DNA of 34,126 bases from Nitrospira sp. GTDB taxonomy: Bacteria > Nitrospirota > Nitrospiria > Nitrospirales > Nitrospiraceae. A model generated the notes under the pieces. The model worked only from the letters and a program-made list of their open reading frames with translations, was not told the origin of the DNA and ran no database searches. Location of the stretch: NCBI GenBank assembly GCA_024998685.1, contig JACOEH010000050.1, positions 1 to 34,126 on the forward strand, given 5' to 3'. Shown here piece after piece: positions 15,156-25,100 of the stretch. The stretch's first letter is position 1, and each line of letters starts with the position of its first letter. Both the position numbers and the translations under genes were made by a program.

Positions 15156-18065
15156 CTACGGATTCTTAGGTGTGGGCGTGTTCCCCTGGTTGGACATTGC
15201 AGCGAAGTGCTCCAAGATCAGTCGATGAATGAACACGTAACCACCACCGACTTTTCGTAAAAAGATCAGGCTCACAGCATAGTTCAGGAATTCGACATAG
15301 TGACGGGGAGTTGCACCCCTCCAATACAGGATAGTTCGTAGCACATAATGTTGTACCACATCTGTGCCAAACCAGGCTGCGATCGGGAGAAGATATATCA
15401 AAAAGGCCGGCATCATCGAAGTACCCATAAACGCCGACATCTTTGAAGTGCCCTTTGGGGCAATGAACCACCAAGCGACCATAAAAAGTAAGATAAGAGG
15501 AAGCGCAAACGATGAAACAAAGAAGGCGTTCTTGATGGATAGTACTATCCCTTGATTCGGATAGCTTGGAGTACTGCTGATCGATCTCCGTTGAATTCCG
15601 CCGAATGTTGCGAACACGAGTCCGAAGGACAGAATAGATGCATCGAGAATCGATATGGCAGCGCCAACCTTCCCAAGAGCGCTTTCTTCCAATAAGTACC
15701 ATGCGATGTAGCTAAGGACTCCAATGACCATTTGGATGAGAAAGAGGATACGCACTGTTTGTCCTGGGGCAAAAAAAACGAGTGAACGCAATTGTAACAG
15801 CATCCGGTAGGTGGACGATTGCATAAGCTGGGCACGATATACAAATATCAAGGTGGAAACGATGGCTAGAAGAAACAACAGAACGATCACAAAGAGTTTA
15901 CTGTTCATATCGAAGTAATAAAACAGGGAGGCAATTGGAATGGCAATGGCCAGGTAAGCGAAGACAAGTATTGGTCCCATTAGATACGCCCGGCCAGCTT
16001 TCTCCCAAGACCAGGGGAGAGTTTCAGTTGTGCGGATATCTGACACCAGAGTTCGCTTGGCGCTTCGGAAACCGGGTATGAGTCCCAATAGACCGAACTC
16101 AATCACCAGTATCCAAATAAATAGCCAGTCCGCTTTCGAAGAATTTAGAGTCACCAGCAAACCAACTAGACCTCCAATAGCTCCATAGGTTAGGACGTGT
16201 GCGGACACGTGCTTGATGCGATGGGGCAGTAGCTGCTGTTTAGTCGCATTACCTTGTGTGCCTAACAGCAGTCCATCTAATATCCCAGCGGGTAGTCCAA
16301 AGATGAGGCCAAATAATAATGGATATGTAGCTATTATACCGAGGCCCAGTAGTAGATTCTTGGGCCCTTGAAGATTTCCCAATGCTCCTTTCCAAATGCT
16401 TATAAGGCTCACCAGGCCAATGATTGAAATCAGTAGCCCCACGACCAAAGCGACTGGGATTGTTCGGGAAAAGATCCAATACAGCCAGCGATCGCCAGAT
16501 CTAACGAGCCAGCTTGGCTGCAATTTTTCTAAATAGAATGTTGTCTGAGAATGCTTCTTTAGTTGTGTTGCCAGCCAAGAAAGGCCGCTAGTCACCACCT
16601 CTGCTGCGTACCGACGGCTGGAAGTGCCTTTTCTCTCGAGCATGGTCTTGACGTATCGATTGAACAATCGAGTGTGACGATCCTTGGACGTGGTGGCTGC
16701 TCTGAGCTCAAGCGCGTACTCGGGTGCTTCCTCATACGCTAAGCGCATAATACTCAACATGAGCGGAGATTGGGCTAGCTCTCGGAGTGTCTCGTCGGAC
16801 TCAATCAGATTGCGGAGTACAAGACTCCTCTTTCCTGCGACATCCTCAATGTACTGGCTGATTTGTGAATCGGTGAGACTCTGCAGCTGAACTGCGGCGT
16901 TGAGTTTTAGCTTGGTTGGGAGTTGGCTGTATTCGCTCGTTCGGCTGCACACCACCATCCCAGGAGCCCCACGATCGGTAAGAAACGAGTTAATGGCTTG
17001 AACACATGCGGCTCGACTTTCAGCTGGAATTTCATCGAGGCCATCGAGCAGCAAGTGCAGACGCCTATCCTTTATCAAAGAGCGTCCTAGGTCCTTAGGC
17101 ACCCGATAGTGATCCCCAAGTCCGTCAACCATCCAGTCCGTGAATGAGTTCCATTTACCTGACCAAGTTGAAAGATTGAGAATAACTGGTACAGGCTCGT
17201 CTGCATCTGCTTCGGCACGGTCAAGGAGGCCAACCGCCAATTCAAGAAGGGAGATTGTCTTCCCGGAACCGGGCTCACCAAGAATCAACAAAAATCCTGT
17301 CGCATCATCGAAAAGCTCGATCAACCGCTTGCCTTGAGGTACATCTCGTGAAACTGCATTGGGGAGTCCAACCGTATTCTTCAAGGGATGATCGACCTGA
17401 TCACTTCCGATGGTTTTATGGAGAGTGATGGTCCGAGAGTCTTTGAGATTCGGTTCCAAATAACCTTTGATCCAGGTGCTACGGACGGCATTCAGCAGGT
17501 TTTTTGTGTCCCTATCGCGCGGGTGCTCTGGAGCGTGGTGGATATGGATGTCCCGTCCTGCTTGATAGACATCACCAAGGATGATCAATGATTGCTGAGC
17601 AAACATGGTCTTGGCCTGTTTAAGTGCCGCTTCCTTGTCTGTGGCGGTGACAGTAGCCAGACTGGAAATGACTGGGTTCCGGCGTTGTGCATCTGCCAAT
17701 GGCGCAGCTCGCAAGGACGTGATGAGTCCGCTCACATCTTCCAGACGCGGGCCATGAAGTGCGCTAAGAATTGGGGCAAGCGCCGTATCATCGAGCAGGC
17801 AGGGCACGATCGTTTTCTTGAGCGCGATGGCGGTGTTCCATTCCAGCTCGACGAAGTGCGAGGTAGCTGAATTCTTCGACCAGGCAAGGAGAAACACGTC
17901 CTGATCGGCAATGGCCTCACCTAAAACCTTCGGCCACTTCTGCCCGCCGTAAATCTTTTCTTGGTCGCGCCAGATGGAAATGTCAGAGGAGGCTTGCAGC
18001 TGTGCCGCTAGTTCTTCGATGAGTAGCAGGTCTTCGTGTGAATAGCTGAGAAAGACGCTTGGCAT
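15156..18065 (-). CDS. TIR-NACHT-transmembrane STAND NTPase
   Basis: A 969-residue protein. Residues 1-125 form a TIR domain (VFLSYSHEDLLLIEELA, likely catalytic Glu75 in FVELEWNTA). A GDVYQAGRDIHIHH strand motif (residues 164-177), of a kind seen in linkers of STAND proteins, comes next. The NACHT NTPase covers about 240-450, with Walker A GEPGSGKT (263-270), Walker B HLLLDGLDE (337-345) and a following VCSRTSEY sensor. Residues about 560-930 hold roughly nine or ten hydrophobic membrane segments in place of the usual LRR/TPR sensor repeats. By analogy with bacterial NLR-like proteins it would oligomerise on sensing infection or membrane disturbance and activate TIR NAD+ consumption. It is the last gene of the - strand run. 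The coding DNA looks AT-richer than neighbours. Confidence 0.9.
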   Translation of the reverse strand: MPSVFLSYSHEDLLLIEELAAQLQASSDISIWRDQEKIYGGQKWPKVLGEAIADQDVFLLAWSKNSATSHFVELEWNTAIALKKTIVPCLLDDTALAPILSALHGPRLEDVSGLITSLRAAPLADAQRRNPVISSLATVTATDKEAALKQAKTMFAQQSLIILGDVYQAGRDIHIHHAPEHPRDRDTKNLLNAVRSTWIKGYLEPNLKDSRTITLHKTIGSDQVDHPLKNTVGLPNAVSRDVPQGKRLIELFDDATGFLLILGEPGSGKTISLLELAVGLLDRAEADADEPVPVILNLSTWSGKWNSFTDWMVDGLGDHYRVPKDLGRSLIKDRRLHLLLDGLDEIPAESRAACVQAINSFLTDRGAPGMVVCSRTSEYSQLPTKLKLNAAVQLQSLTDSQISQYIEDVAGKRSLVLRNLIESDETLRELAQSPLMLSIMRLAYEEAPEYALELRAATTSKDRHTRLFNRYVKTMLERKGTSSRRYAAEVVTSGLSWLATQLKKHSQTTFYLEKLQPSWLVRSGDRWLYWIFSRTIPVALVVGLLISIIGLVSLISIWKGALGNLQGPKNLLLGLGIIATYPLLFGLIFGLPAGILDGLLLGTQGNATKQQLLPHRIKHVSAHVLTYGAIGGLVGLLVTLNSSKADWLFIWILVIEFGLLGLIPGFRSAKRTLVSDIRTTETLPWSWEKAGRAYLMGPILVFAYLAIAIPIASLFYYFDMNSKLFVIVLLFLLAIVSTLIFVYRAQLMQSSTYRMLLQLRSLVFFAPGQTVRILFLIQMVIGVLSYIAWYLLEESALGKVGAAISILDASILSFGLVFATFGGIQRRSISSTPSYPNQGIVLSIKNAFFVSSFALPLILLFMVAWWFIAPKGTSKMSAFMGTSMMPAFLIYLLPIAAWFGTDVVQHYVLRTILYWRGATPRHYVEFLNYAVSLIFLRKVGGGYVFIHRLILEHFAAMSNQGNTPTPKNP

Positions 18066-18083
18066 GGTCGTTTGTCTCAGAGG

Positions 18084-18206
18084 CTAATGAGCGTGACAGG
18101 TCAGTCTCTTGATCACCTGCTCAAAGTGACTCTTGGTCGAGACAAACTCCTGCCCCGAGGCAAGGAATGTTCCGACCGTAGGCCGAGCATCCTGTTCAGA
18201 ACGCAT
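18084..18206 (-). CDS. Very small ORF upstream of the TIR-NACHT gene (40 aa)
   Basis: A possible 40-residue peptide (MRSEQDARPTVGTFLASGQE start) whose ATG at 18206 has a perfect AGGAGG about 7 bases upstream. An in-frame ATG at 18251 also has GGAGG and would give 55 residues. It ends 18 bases before the TIR-NACHT start, so it may be a leader peptide coupling translation, or a small regulator. No homologous family was recognised. Confidence 0.45.
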   Translation of the reverse strand: MRSEQDARPTVGTFLASGQEFVSTKSHFEQVIKRLTCHAH

Positions 18207-18447
18207 GGATAGCCCTCCTGTTTTTGAGCTCGTGAGCAATGCGGTCAACATTGTATTGTCCTCCCAATACACCTAGACCCTGCTTCTAAACAAGGTTTTC
18301 GCGCACAGCTGAAGCGCTGGGGCCAACTTTCCATCGGCCGCATGGCTGTACGAAAGGAAAGCATCAAATGGATGGGTTGTGTTTGACATGCAGCCTCAGA
18401 CTATTGCCTGGTGCAGACCACTGCTCAGACCGTACATGGGACATTGT

Positions 18448-18693
18448 TTATAGGGTTCGGAATCTTTTGAGGGTTGCCTCCAGCTCTGTAATGTCTGTAT
18501 CGGTCGGACACGGTGGGACATATTTCTGCAGCAGATATCGTAGAACCTCGACAGCCCTGCGCTCGCCGTCTTCATCTGTGCCCTGAGCTCCCTTCAAAAA
18601 ACCACCGAGAGTTGTGGGGTCTGCGTAATACGCATTTCCTCGGAGGTCATCGAAGATGTGTTTGGCAACCTGTGTGGTTTGTTCGCTAGGCAT
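18448..18693 (-). CDS. Small hypothetical protein (81 aa)
   Basis: An 81-residue acidic protein starting MPSEQTTQVAKHIFDDLRGN. The start at 18693 has AGAGGAG about 6 bases upstream, better than the in-frame ATG at 18747. It is predicted to be mostly helical (AVEVLRYLLQKYVPP, ELEATLKRFRTL). It lies 92 bases after the coiled-coil gene. The 241 bases between it and the 40-residue ORF hold no other gene and could carry a promoter for the TIR-NACHT gene. Function unknown. Confidence 0.6.
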   Translation of the reverse strand: MPSEQTTQVAKHIFDDLRGNAYYADPTTLGGFLKGAQGTDEDGERRAVEVLRYLLQKYVPPCPTDTDITELEATLKRFRTL

Positions 18694-18785
18694 CGTACGC
18701 TCCTCTGAAATTGTGATGGCCCGGGTCCCATTCTCGATCGCTCCCATGAACGCATCGAATCTCTGAATACATCTGCGCGAGCGTT

Positions 18786-19043
18786 CTATCTAGCTACGCG
18801 GTCAAGGGAACCGTTCACCAGGCTCGGGTCCGCCTGAGTAGTGTCACCAGTCGTTCCATTGTCAGGTGCGATAGACTGGTCTTCAGCCTTGAGCTCTTCC
18901 TCCAAAACCTGAATCGCGCCGCTGATGCGCAGCAGGGTTTGGTGCAACGTCGCTTGTTGCTGCTCCAATTCCGTCGCGCGTGCTCGCCCAGCATGAAACT
19001 CCTTTTTCAATGCTTCCAGTCGTCGCTCTAATTGATCACGCAT
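18786..19043 (-). CDS. Short coiled-coil protein (85 aa)
   Basis: An 85-residue protein. Residues 1-52 form a strong heptad coiled coil (LERRLEALKKEFHAGRARAT onward, then LLRISGAIQVLEEELKAED). The last 30 residues are Ser, Thr, Gly and Asp rich and probably disordered. GAGGGAAG lies upstream of ATG 19043. It follows the tail-fibre-like gene by 39 bases, so it could be a chaperone or trimerisation aid for it. That is inference. Confidence 0.68.
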   Translation of the reverse strand: MRDQLERRLEALKKEFHAGRARATELEQQQATLHQTLLRISGAIQVLEEELKAEDQSIAPDNGTTGDTTQADPSLVNGSLDRVAR

Positions 19044-19082
19044 AAATTATCTTCCCTCTTGAAATCGAAACTCGTTCATGGC

Positions 19083-20315
19083 TCACGTGCCTATTACAAC
19101 GTACTGGATCATTACCGGAAGTGGGTCATTCTTATTCCAATCAAATTTCCATCTGATCATAAATGAGGTCGTATTAGATGGCTTGCATTCATACGTCGTG
19201 AAGATAGCGTTTCCCAAACCCGTATGAATTTCACTCGCTTTAGCAATAACGACGTAGGAATCTGTAGAAGTGAATGTTTCCCCATGTGGAAAAGTACTTA
19301 TCCAAGGGCCGTCATCCTTTTTATAATTAGCGCCAATGTTAATGACTCCGAACCGGATCTTTACATTGGCGATTCCTGGAACAACGGGAACATGCCCTTT
19401 TGTGGTGCTGATATCACCTCCGATCGTTAAGTCCCCCGCGCCAGTAACAGCCATCACTTCAGTGCCATCATGCCCGTTTTGCCTGATGGAGAATCGACCT
19501 CCGGCGGGCACAAACGCATTCAGGTTCCCGGAGTTGAGCCCCAACCCATAACGATCAGTGGGGCCATTGTCATAGATCACGATCTTGTTCCCCCCGCCGT
19601 TATCAAACTGCAGCTTACCGGCAACGGGCTCGGCTGTCCCAATACCGACGTTGCCGTCTGATTGCACAGTCAGCCGCCAGGCATTGCCATTCCAAAACCC
19701 AACTTTATTAGTCGAATGGCCACCAATAAAACGATCCCCAGCAACCCACAACCCTCCATCATTGTTATTGGACTGCAATCGACCATTCACAATCAGGTCG
19801 ATACTTGCACCCCCACCTCCTGCTACTTCTAATTTCCCGCCAGGACTCGTCGTCCCAATACCGACGTTGCCCGAGCTATCAATTAGAAGTCGATCGACCC
19901 CGTTATCCGCGTCCGTAATATGCAGGCTGCCAGAACCGGAATAAATGCCGTAGGTCTTCCCTCCTGGGGCCGTGTTCTTGAGCTGCAGGCCGGAGCCCCA
20001 GCCAGGCCCCGAGGAGTTCAAGACCAAAGCCACGTCATTCGTTGGCCCCTTGTCAATTTCCAATCCGGCACTCGGATTCGCTGTGCCAATACCAACATTC
20101 CCGCCAACGAAAGCAGTTTTTCCGTTAGGAGCGGTATTGCTGAACAAAAAGATCCCGTCCGATCCGCCATCGTATTCCACATCTGCACTCTTTGAGAAAA
20201 ATGTGAGGCGACCCTGGCCTGGCTGCACGAGTCCTTCTAGAGTTAGTTGGCCAGCTGGTTCCGGTGTTCCAATTGCCAACGGTCCTGAGATGTACCATTT
20301 GTCTGGGTTATCCAT
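19083..20315 (-). CDS. Tail-fibre-like protein with NVGIGT repeats
   Basis: A 410-residue glycine-rich beta protein. It carries the repeated motif NVGIGTxxP at several places (GNVGIGTANPSAGLEI, GNVGIGTTSPGGKLEV, GNVGIGTAEPVAGKLQF), which is typical of phage tail fibres and large bacterial surface adhesins that fold as trimeric beta helices. The usual S74 intramolecular chaperone end is absent. Instead the last 100 residues form a separate domain (KIRFGVINIGANYK to IQYVVIGT) with Thr, Tyr and Trp, possibly the binding tip. AAGGAG precedes ATG 20315. There is no signal peptide. It sits 42 bases after the 587-residue gene, so it probably belongs to the same complex. Confidence 0.78.
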   Translation of the reverse strand: MDNPDKWYISGPLAIGTPEPAGQLTLEGLVQPGQGRLTFFSKSADVEYDGGSDGIFLFSNTAPNGKTAFVGGNVGIGTANPSAGLEIDKGPTNDVALVLNSSGPGWGSGLQLKNTAPGGKTYGIYSGSGSLHITDADNGVDRLLIDSSGNVGIGTTSPGGKLEVAGGGGASIDLIVNGRLQSNNNDGGLWVAGDRFIGGHSTNKVGFWNGNAWRLTVQSDGNVGIGTAEPVAGKLQFDNGGGNKIVIYDNGPTDRYGLGLNSGNLNAFVPAGGRFSIRQNGHDGTEVMAVTGAGDLTIGGDISTTKGHVPVVPGIANVKIRFGVINIGANYKKDDGPWISTFPHGETFTSTDSYVVIAKASEIHTGLGNAIFTTYECKPSNTTSFMIRWKFDWNKNDPLPVMIQYVVIGT

Positions 20316-20357
20316 CAGTCGGCTCCTTTGATAAGAAAAAACTTCTTTTAGAAGTCC

Positions 20358-22121
20358 TCAACTTGGTTTCTGGTTGTCAGTATCTGGAGGTACAAGTTGA
20401 TCAAAGACCAGCCCACTTGACCCTTCGCCCCGTCCCACTTCATTCTTCCGTCCGACCCAGAGATAGGATTCGCCGTTGGTCCAACGGGTGTACTGATACG
20501 CTCGTGAAACGCGCACACCTTCGCGCGGCACTTCCTCGCCGTACAAAGGCTTCCCTGATTGGTTGACGGTCCAGAGCTCCGTCATGACTCGCCCCTTAGG
20601 CCGGCGACCGGTCGTGAGCCCGAGGTGGTTCCCATTGATCGGCACCGGCAGCATCGGTACCCAGTGGGAAGGGACTTCTGAGGCGAGCTTATAGAGCTTG
20701 ATCAGATTCGCGTCAGGCCCACCCGATGGAAGAGTCTTCTCCTTGCGGGAACGGAAGTAGGCCTCCGACTGATTGAGGGGACGGCCAAGGGCACCTTCAA
20801 TGGTTCGCTCCACCGCCCACACCATGTTCGCCATTTCGTCCCGCATGAACAGCACTTCTTCTATCGATTTGCCCTGCAGGCTCTTGCCTAAGGTCGGCGG
20901 AAGAAAGAGAGCGTCCGTCTTCGACTCATCGCCGGAAAGGTGAAATAGGTCCCAGGGAGCCAAGCTGGACGACGGATTTTTATCCTTTAACTTTTTATCA
21001 AATGCCCGCGTGGAAGGGATTGTAGTGGGCACACCAAACGTGTCCAATACCGTCAGGGTGTCCGTATAACAGAGCGTGCCGACGGGGAGCGTCACGGGAA
21101 TGATGAACCAATCATCACCGGAGACCAGTCCGAATTCGATCAAGAGCAAGTGGGCCAACTGTTGCTCGCCGGCGGCGATCGCGCCGAAGTCAACTTTGGC
21201 ATCTTCGAATTCCCAATAGCGCGAAACCGGCATGCCGGGAAAACGAACTGGTGTGGGGATCAGTGAGAGTGTCCGCTTGCGGTTGGGATCCGTATCGATC
21301 TTCGAGGCATCATCAAGCTGCGCCCCCAGCGACGCGCCGCCGACGGCATCGAAGGAATACCAGTCCAAATGCTCGTCCGCATATTCGGTCGCATTGAGGA
21401 CAACCTCCCCCTTCGGCGTCGACGCAGCAATCATAGCTTGGTACTCCAAGCGTGGGGGAACCCATGACGAGTCTTGTGTTTCATAAAAGAGCCGGTCGTA
21501 CCAGGTCCCCCAACTTTTGATCGTTGCTTGGACGGCAGCCTGATGTTGTGTAGGAACTCCAGACCATGACTGAACACCTGCGCGAAGCAACCGGCCATCA
21601 GGAACCCGCCCGCTCATGACTTCAATAAAACGGACCGCCTCCGAGTCCCAGCGCTTCTTCTCCTCTTCGGTGAGATCCGTCAGCGGATTCTTCAGGGGAA
21701 AATCGGCGATCGCCTTCGCGCGAAGCTCCCCCGCCCCATTGACGTTTAGGAGCCGAAGAAAATGCAGACCGGCCTCGGCCGCAAGGCGAAGAGGCGGAAA
21801 GCTGCCTTCTGCGTTACGCACCGTTTCTTGCTCGACCAATGTTTCCAGCGGGACCGATCCATTAAGTGTCTGACCCACCACGTTGACTTGAGATGGTGGC
21901 TTGTCTTGTGGATGCAGGTGGTAGCGCGTGATGGGGGTATAGGTGACGTTGAGATCGGCCCAAATCGGCGAGCCCGCATCTTCTCCCCAGAATTCTAGTA
22001 ATTGCCACTGCCGGGCCAACAGCCACAGCGGATCGTGGACCTCGGCATTCAATCCATACTGAAGACTGGGATCACGGGAGTACGGTTCTAAACGAGTCCA
22101 TCTAGGGTTCAGTGCGTCCAT
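20358..22121 (-). CDS. Large conserved-looking hypothetical protein (587 aa)
   Basis: A 587-residue protein of unknown function with no signal peptide or membrane segment. The N-terminus MDALNPRWTRLEPYSRDPSL leads into a Trp/Arg-rich patch (LWLLARQWQLLEFWGEDAGSP, residues about 32-52) that I recall from uncharacterised proteins in other bacteria. The middle contains RYWEFEDAKVDFG and WFIIPVTLPVG; the C-terminus contains SYLWVGRKNEVGRGEGSSGL. It starts 6 bases after the 1353-residue gene stops, and AAAGGAAAC inside that gene's end is its ribosome site, so the two are translationally linked. It is likely structural; that is inference. Confidence 0.75.
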   Translation of the reverse strand: MDALNPRWTRLEPYSRDPSLQYGLNAEVHDPLWLLARQWQLLEFWGEDAGSPIWADLNVTYTPITRYHLHPQDKPPSQVNVVGQTLNGSVPLETLVEQETVRNAEGSFPPLRLAAEAGLHFLRLLNVNGAGELRAKAIADFPLKNPLTDLTEEEKKRWDSEAVRFIEVMSGRVPDGRLLRAGVQSWSGVPTQHQAAVQATIKSWGTWYDRLFYETQDSSWVPPRLEYQAMIAASTPKGEVVLNATEYADEHLDWYSFDAVGGASLGAQLDDASKIDTDPNRKRTLSLIPTPVRFPGMPVSRYWEFEDAKVDFGAIAAGEQQLAHLLLIEFGLVSGDDWFIIPVTLPVGTLCYTDTLTVLDTFGVPTTIPSTRAFDKKLKDKNPSSSLAPWDLFHLSGDESKTDALFLPPTLGKSLQGKSIEEVLFMRDEMANMVWAVERTIEGALGRPLNQSEAYFRSRKEKTLPSGGPDANLIKLYKLASEVPSHWVPMLPVPINGNHLGLTTGRRPKGRVMTELWTVNQSGKPLYGEEVPREGVRVSRAYQYTRWTNGESYLWVGRKNEVGRGEGSSGLVFDQLVPPDTDNQKPS

Positions 22122-22127
22122 GGCGGA

Positions 22128-25100
22128 TTACTGGTTTCCTTTCGACAGGTACGAACGGATCGTGTCAGGAAATTTGTCTGAATCGACGTACATCGCCGGC
22201 AGATATTGCCCGAGTTCTCCTAAGGCCGTGAGATCGACGGCGCGCAGTTTGGCGAGTTCCAATGTCTCGCGTAGCGTGTTTTCCAGTCTTGTGGGATCCC
22301 ACTGGTCCACGCCGTCCGGCACCACGGCGAGCAGGAGCGCTTGGGGAGCGCGTGGCTGCGGCGCATCGTAATGGAACGTGAGACCCGTCACCTCTTCTTT
22401 GTTTGGAACTGATTCAACCCATTCCTCAACCATCAATCCCGCGAGCGGCTTGGTAAAGTCCTTCACTGTGGTGAGACAGGCGAGAGAGAGACGATTACCT
22501 TGCGGAGGATTCTCTAAAGCCACCCACCGTTCCCCATCTCCATAGGGCAGCTGACCGATCTGAAAATTGAGCGAAGGCCCATTCAGCGCTTCCGCATATT
22601 GCATCGTGGTATCAAGCCGAGCGGCTCCGTCTCGCACACGGGCGATCCGTTGGAACCAGGTGATCGAGGCCAAGGGATCGCCACCTTGCCACGCGGTTGA
22701 TTTGGCAAACGTCTGGCTCAGATCTTTCCCATTGTCGGGTGTGAACGCCGGGACGACTCGAAAATCTTCCCCAAAAATTGCTTTGAGCACCTCGAGACCC
22801 TGAGCCGTGGTTGTAATCGATGTCGATACCGCTTGAGCACGCTGCTGACGATTCTGCGCTTCACTCAAGACAGCACGTGCCTGCGCATGCAACTGTTTCA
22901 GCGCGGCATCGCTCGTATCTGTCGGGTTAGGTGGAATGGCTCCCAAGGCGCCATAGGAGGCGAGCCCGATCAGGGCTTGTCGAACAGCCGGGGGATCAGC
23001 GAGCGGAGTTTCGGGCTTCTCAGGCAGCTTGGTGCGTAATAGGTCAACGGCCTTGAGAAAGGCGTCTTGTACAGCGGTGGCTCTGGCGACCAGGGATTGA
23101 TCCAAGGGCCATGCGGCATCGATGGCCGCCTGCTCGGGCAACTGGACATCACGCGGTTCTAGGGCACGCGCACCGGTGAGGAGTCGCCGGATGGTCCGCG
23201 CCACCTCCACGATTTCACCAAGACTCGGAGGGACGCCACCATCTGATCTCTCAAATCCCAAGCAGATGTCGGTGATCGGCGGCTTGTCGCTTTTGTCCTT
23301 CTGGACAAAATACAGAATCCGTTGCTCGATTTCCGACTGTTTGCCGCCTACCTCTCCATCCAGTAGATAAACAAGATCCAAAGGGGCAAGTTTAAGATCC
23401 TCGATGGTGACATTCAGAAACTGCAGCTTTGAGTTTTCGATATATGTGACCGTACAAAATGCCTTCTCAGCTTGTGGTCCAAGCAATTGAGCCGCCCAGG
23501 CATTGAGCAGCGGCTCCGCTTGGGCTCTGGGTGTTGTAATGCTCCACGGCACTGGAGTTGGCGGAGTCGGCAGCGCACTAAAGATCATGCTGATCCGATG
23601 GGTATGGTTGATCCCCGTACGCGGTGTTCGAACGAACTCGAGTTCTGGAGGCGGCGTTTCTCCCCTCGTGATGGCTTCCAAGGTCGCCCCAGCCCGGACA
23701 TGATTGCCTTGGGCGACATGATGGACCGATTCGGCCAGGACGAGATCAGCCACGGCGTCGAGGGCCTCTTCGAGGCGATCGACTTCGGGTTGGCATTGCC
23801 ATCTATCTATGAGTTCGGGGAGTTCTGGAGGGATCGGTTTTTCTGGCACGTCGGGGATTGGGTCCGGCGGGTCGGACGGGTTCTTCAGTTTTTTGTAAAT
23901 TTTGTAACTCGTTAAGAGCGCTAATCCATCGAGCACCAGGTGACTGAGCTTTTTCTGGGTCTCTTTGCTTGGATCAGCTGTGGAAATGAGCTCGGTTGAG
24001 CCTGGAAATAATTCGCGAAACTTTGGAATAGAACCGTCCTTATTATTCTCATGCAGCGCCCGCTCGAACCGATAGCCCAACAGGGTTCCGAGTGATTGGC
24101 CTCCGCGCACGCCATCTACGAGATGCAAGGCAAGGCGGATCCGATCGGAGGTCAGATTAATGGCCAAGGCATTGCCGTCAGTGTTGTCTGGAGGGGTGTC
24201 ACGCGATCGTCGTGTCAGGTACCCGCTGCGCAGAATGGCGGCCGTCGTGGCATGTGCGAGGGATGGGGCATGGATGTAAGCATCAGGATCCTTATTAACA
24301 GTACCCTTGTTCCCCTGGTTCGGATCCTCGTTATCAGTATCTTTGTTCTGGTCCGGCTCAAGATTCTGGACCCAGCCATACCCGCCAATAGAGAGCCCTA
24401 TGGGTGGTGGCGTGGGAGGTTGCGTGGGTCGTGGATTTCGGAGTTCGTCCAGTCGCTTCGTCGCCAGGGAGGTAATCCACGCATCCAGTCGATGCGAGCA
24501 AAGATCCAATGTCTCCCGCAACAACAACTCACGGGCCGCCTTTGGGAATGCTCCGAAGTCGCCGGAAGCCGTAAGAAGGTTGAAGAGAAAGATATGGCCG
24601 TTTGCTCCGAAGTCGCCATCTTCGTCCGACGATGAACGCAGAAGAAAAAGTCCAGAGGGAGAGGTAAAGACTGTACGTTGATGTGGGGTCACGGTGTCGT
24701 TCCCGAGCATGGCGTCCAGGGCAGTCTGAAGCTCGGTAGGTGAGGGAACTCTTCCGGTCTTTTTCCGACCTTCATCGCTTGTAGGGGACGACACCGCCAC
24801 AATCCTGGTACAGTTCCGTCCGACATAGTCGATACCTGTCGGGGTCATTGCCAGGACTTGCAGAAGCGTGTCGCTGTTGTTTTTCTGTTGTTCCGGGGTC
24901 TGTGGTCGATCCAGTCGAGGGACATGTTTCAGTGACTTACGCCAAATCTCCCGTAGGGCACGCAGACAGGCGACCGGATTGGGCAGGGCCGTCTGGTTAT
25001 TACCTTCGGCGAGCGCCATCACAGGGAGCACTCCATAGGGCTGGGTCCCAATTCGCAGGGCGGGAAGAGGACCACGGGCGCGCACGTAGTCCACGAAGTG

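Noticed and set aside
14931-18315. 12-base direct repeat CACAGCTGAAGC at 14931 and 18304 flanking the TIR-NACHT segment
   Set aside because: Many 12-base matches are expected by chance in 34 kb, and the similarity does not extend, so it is not evidence of a mobile cassette.
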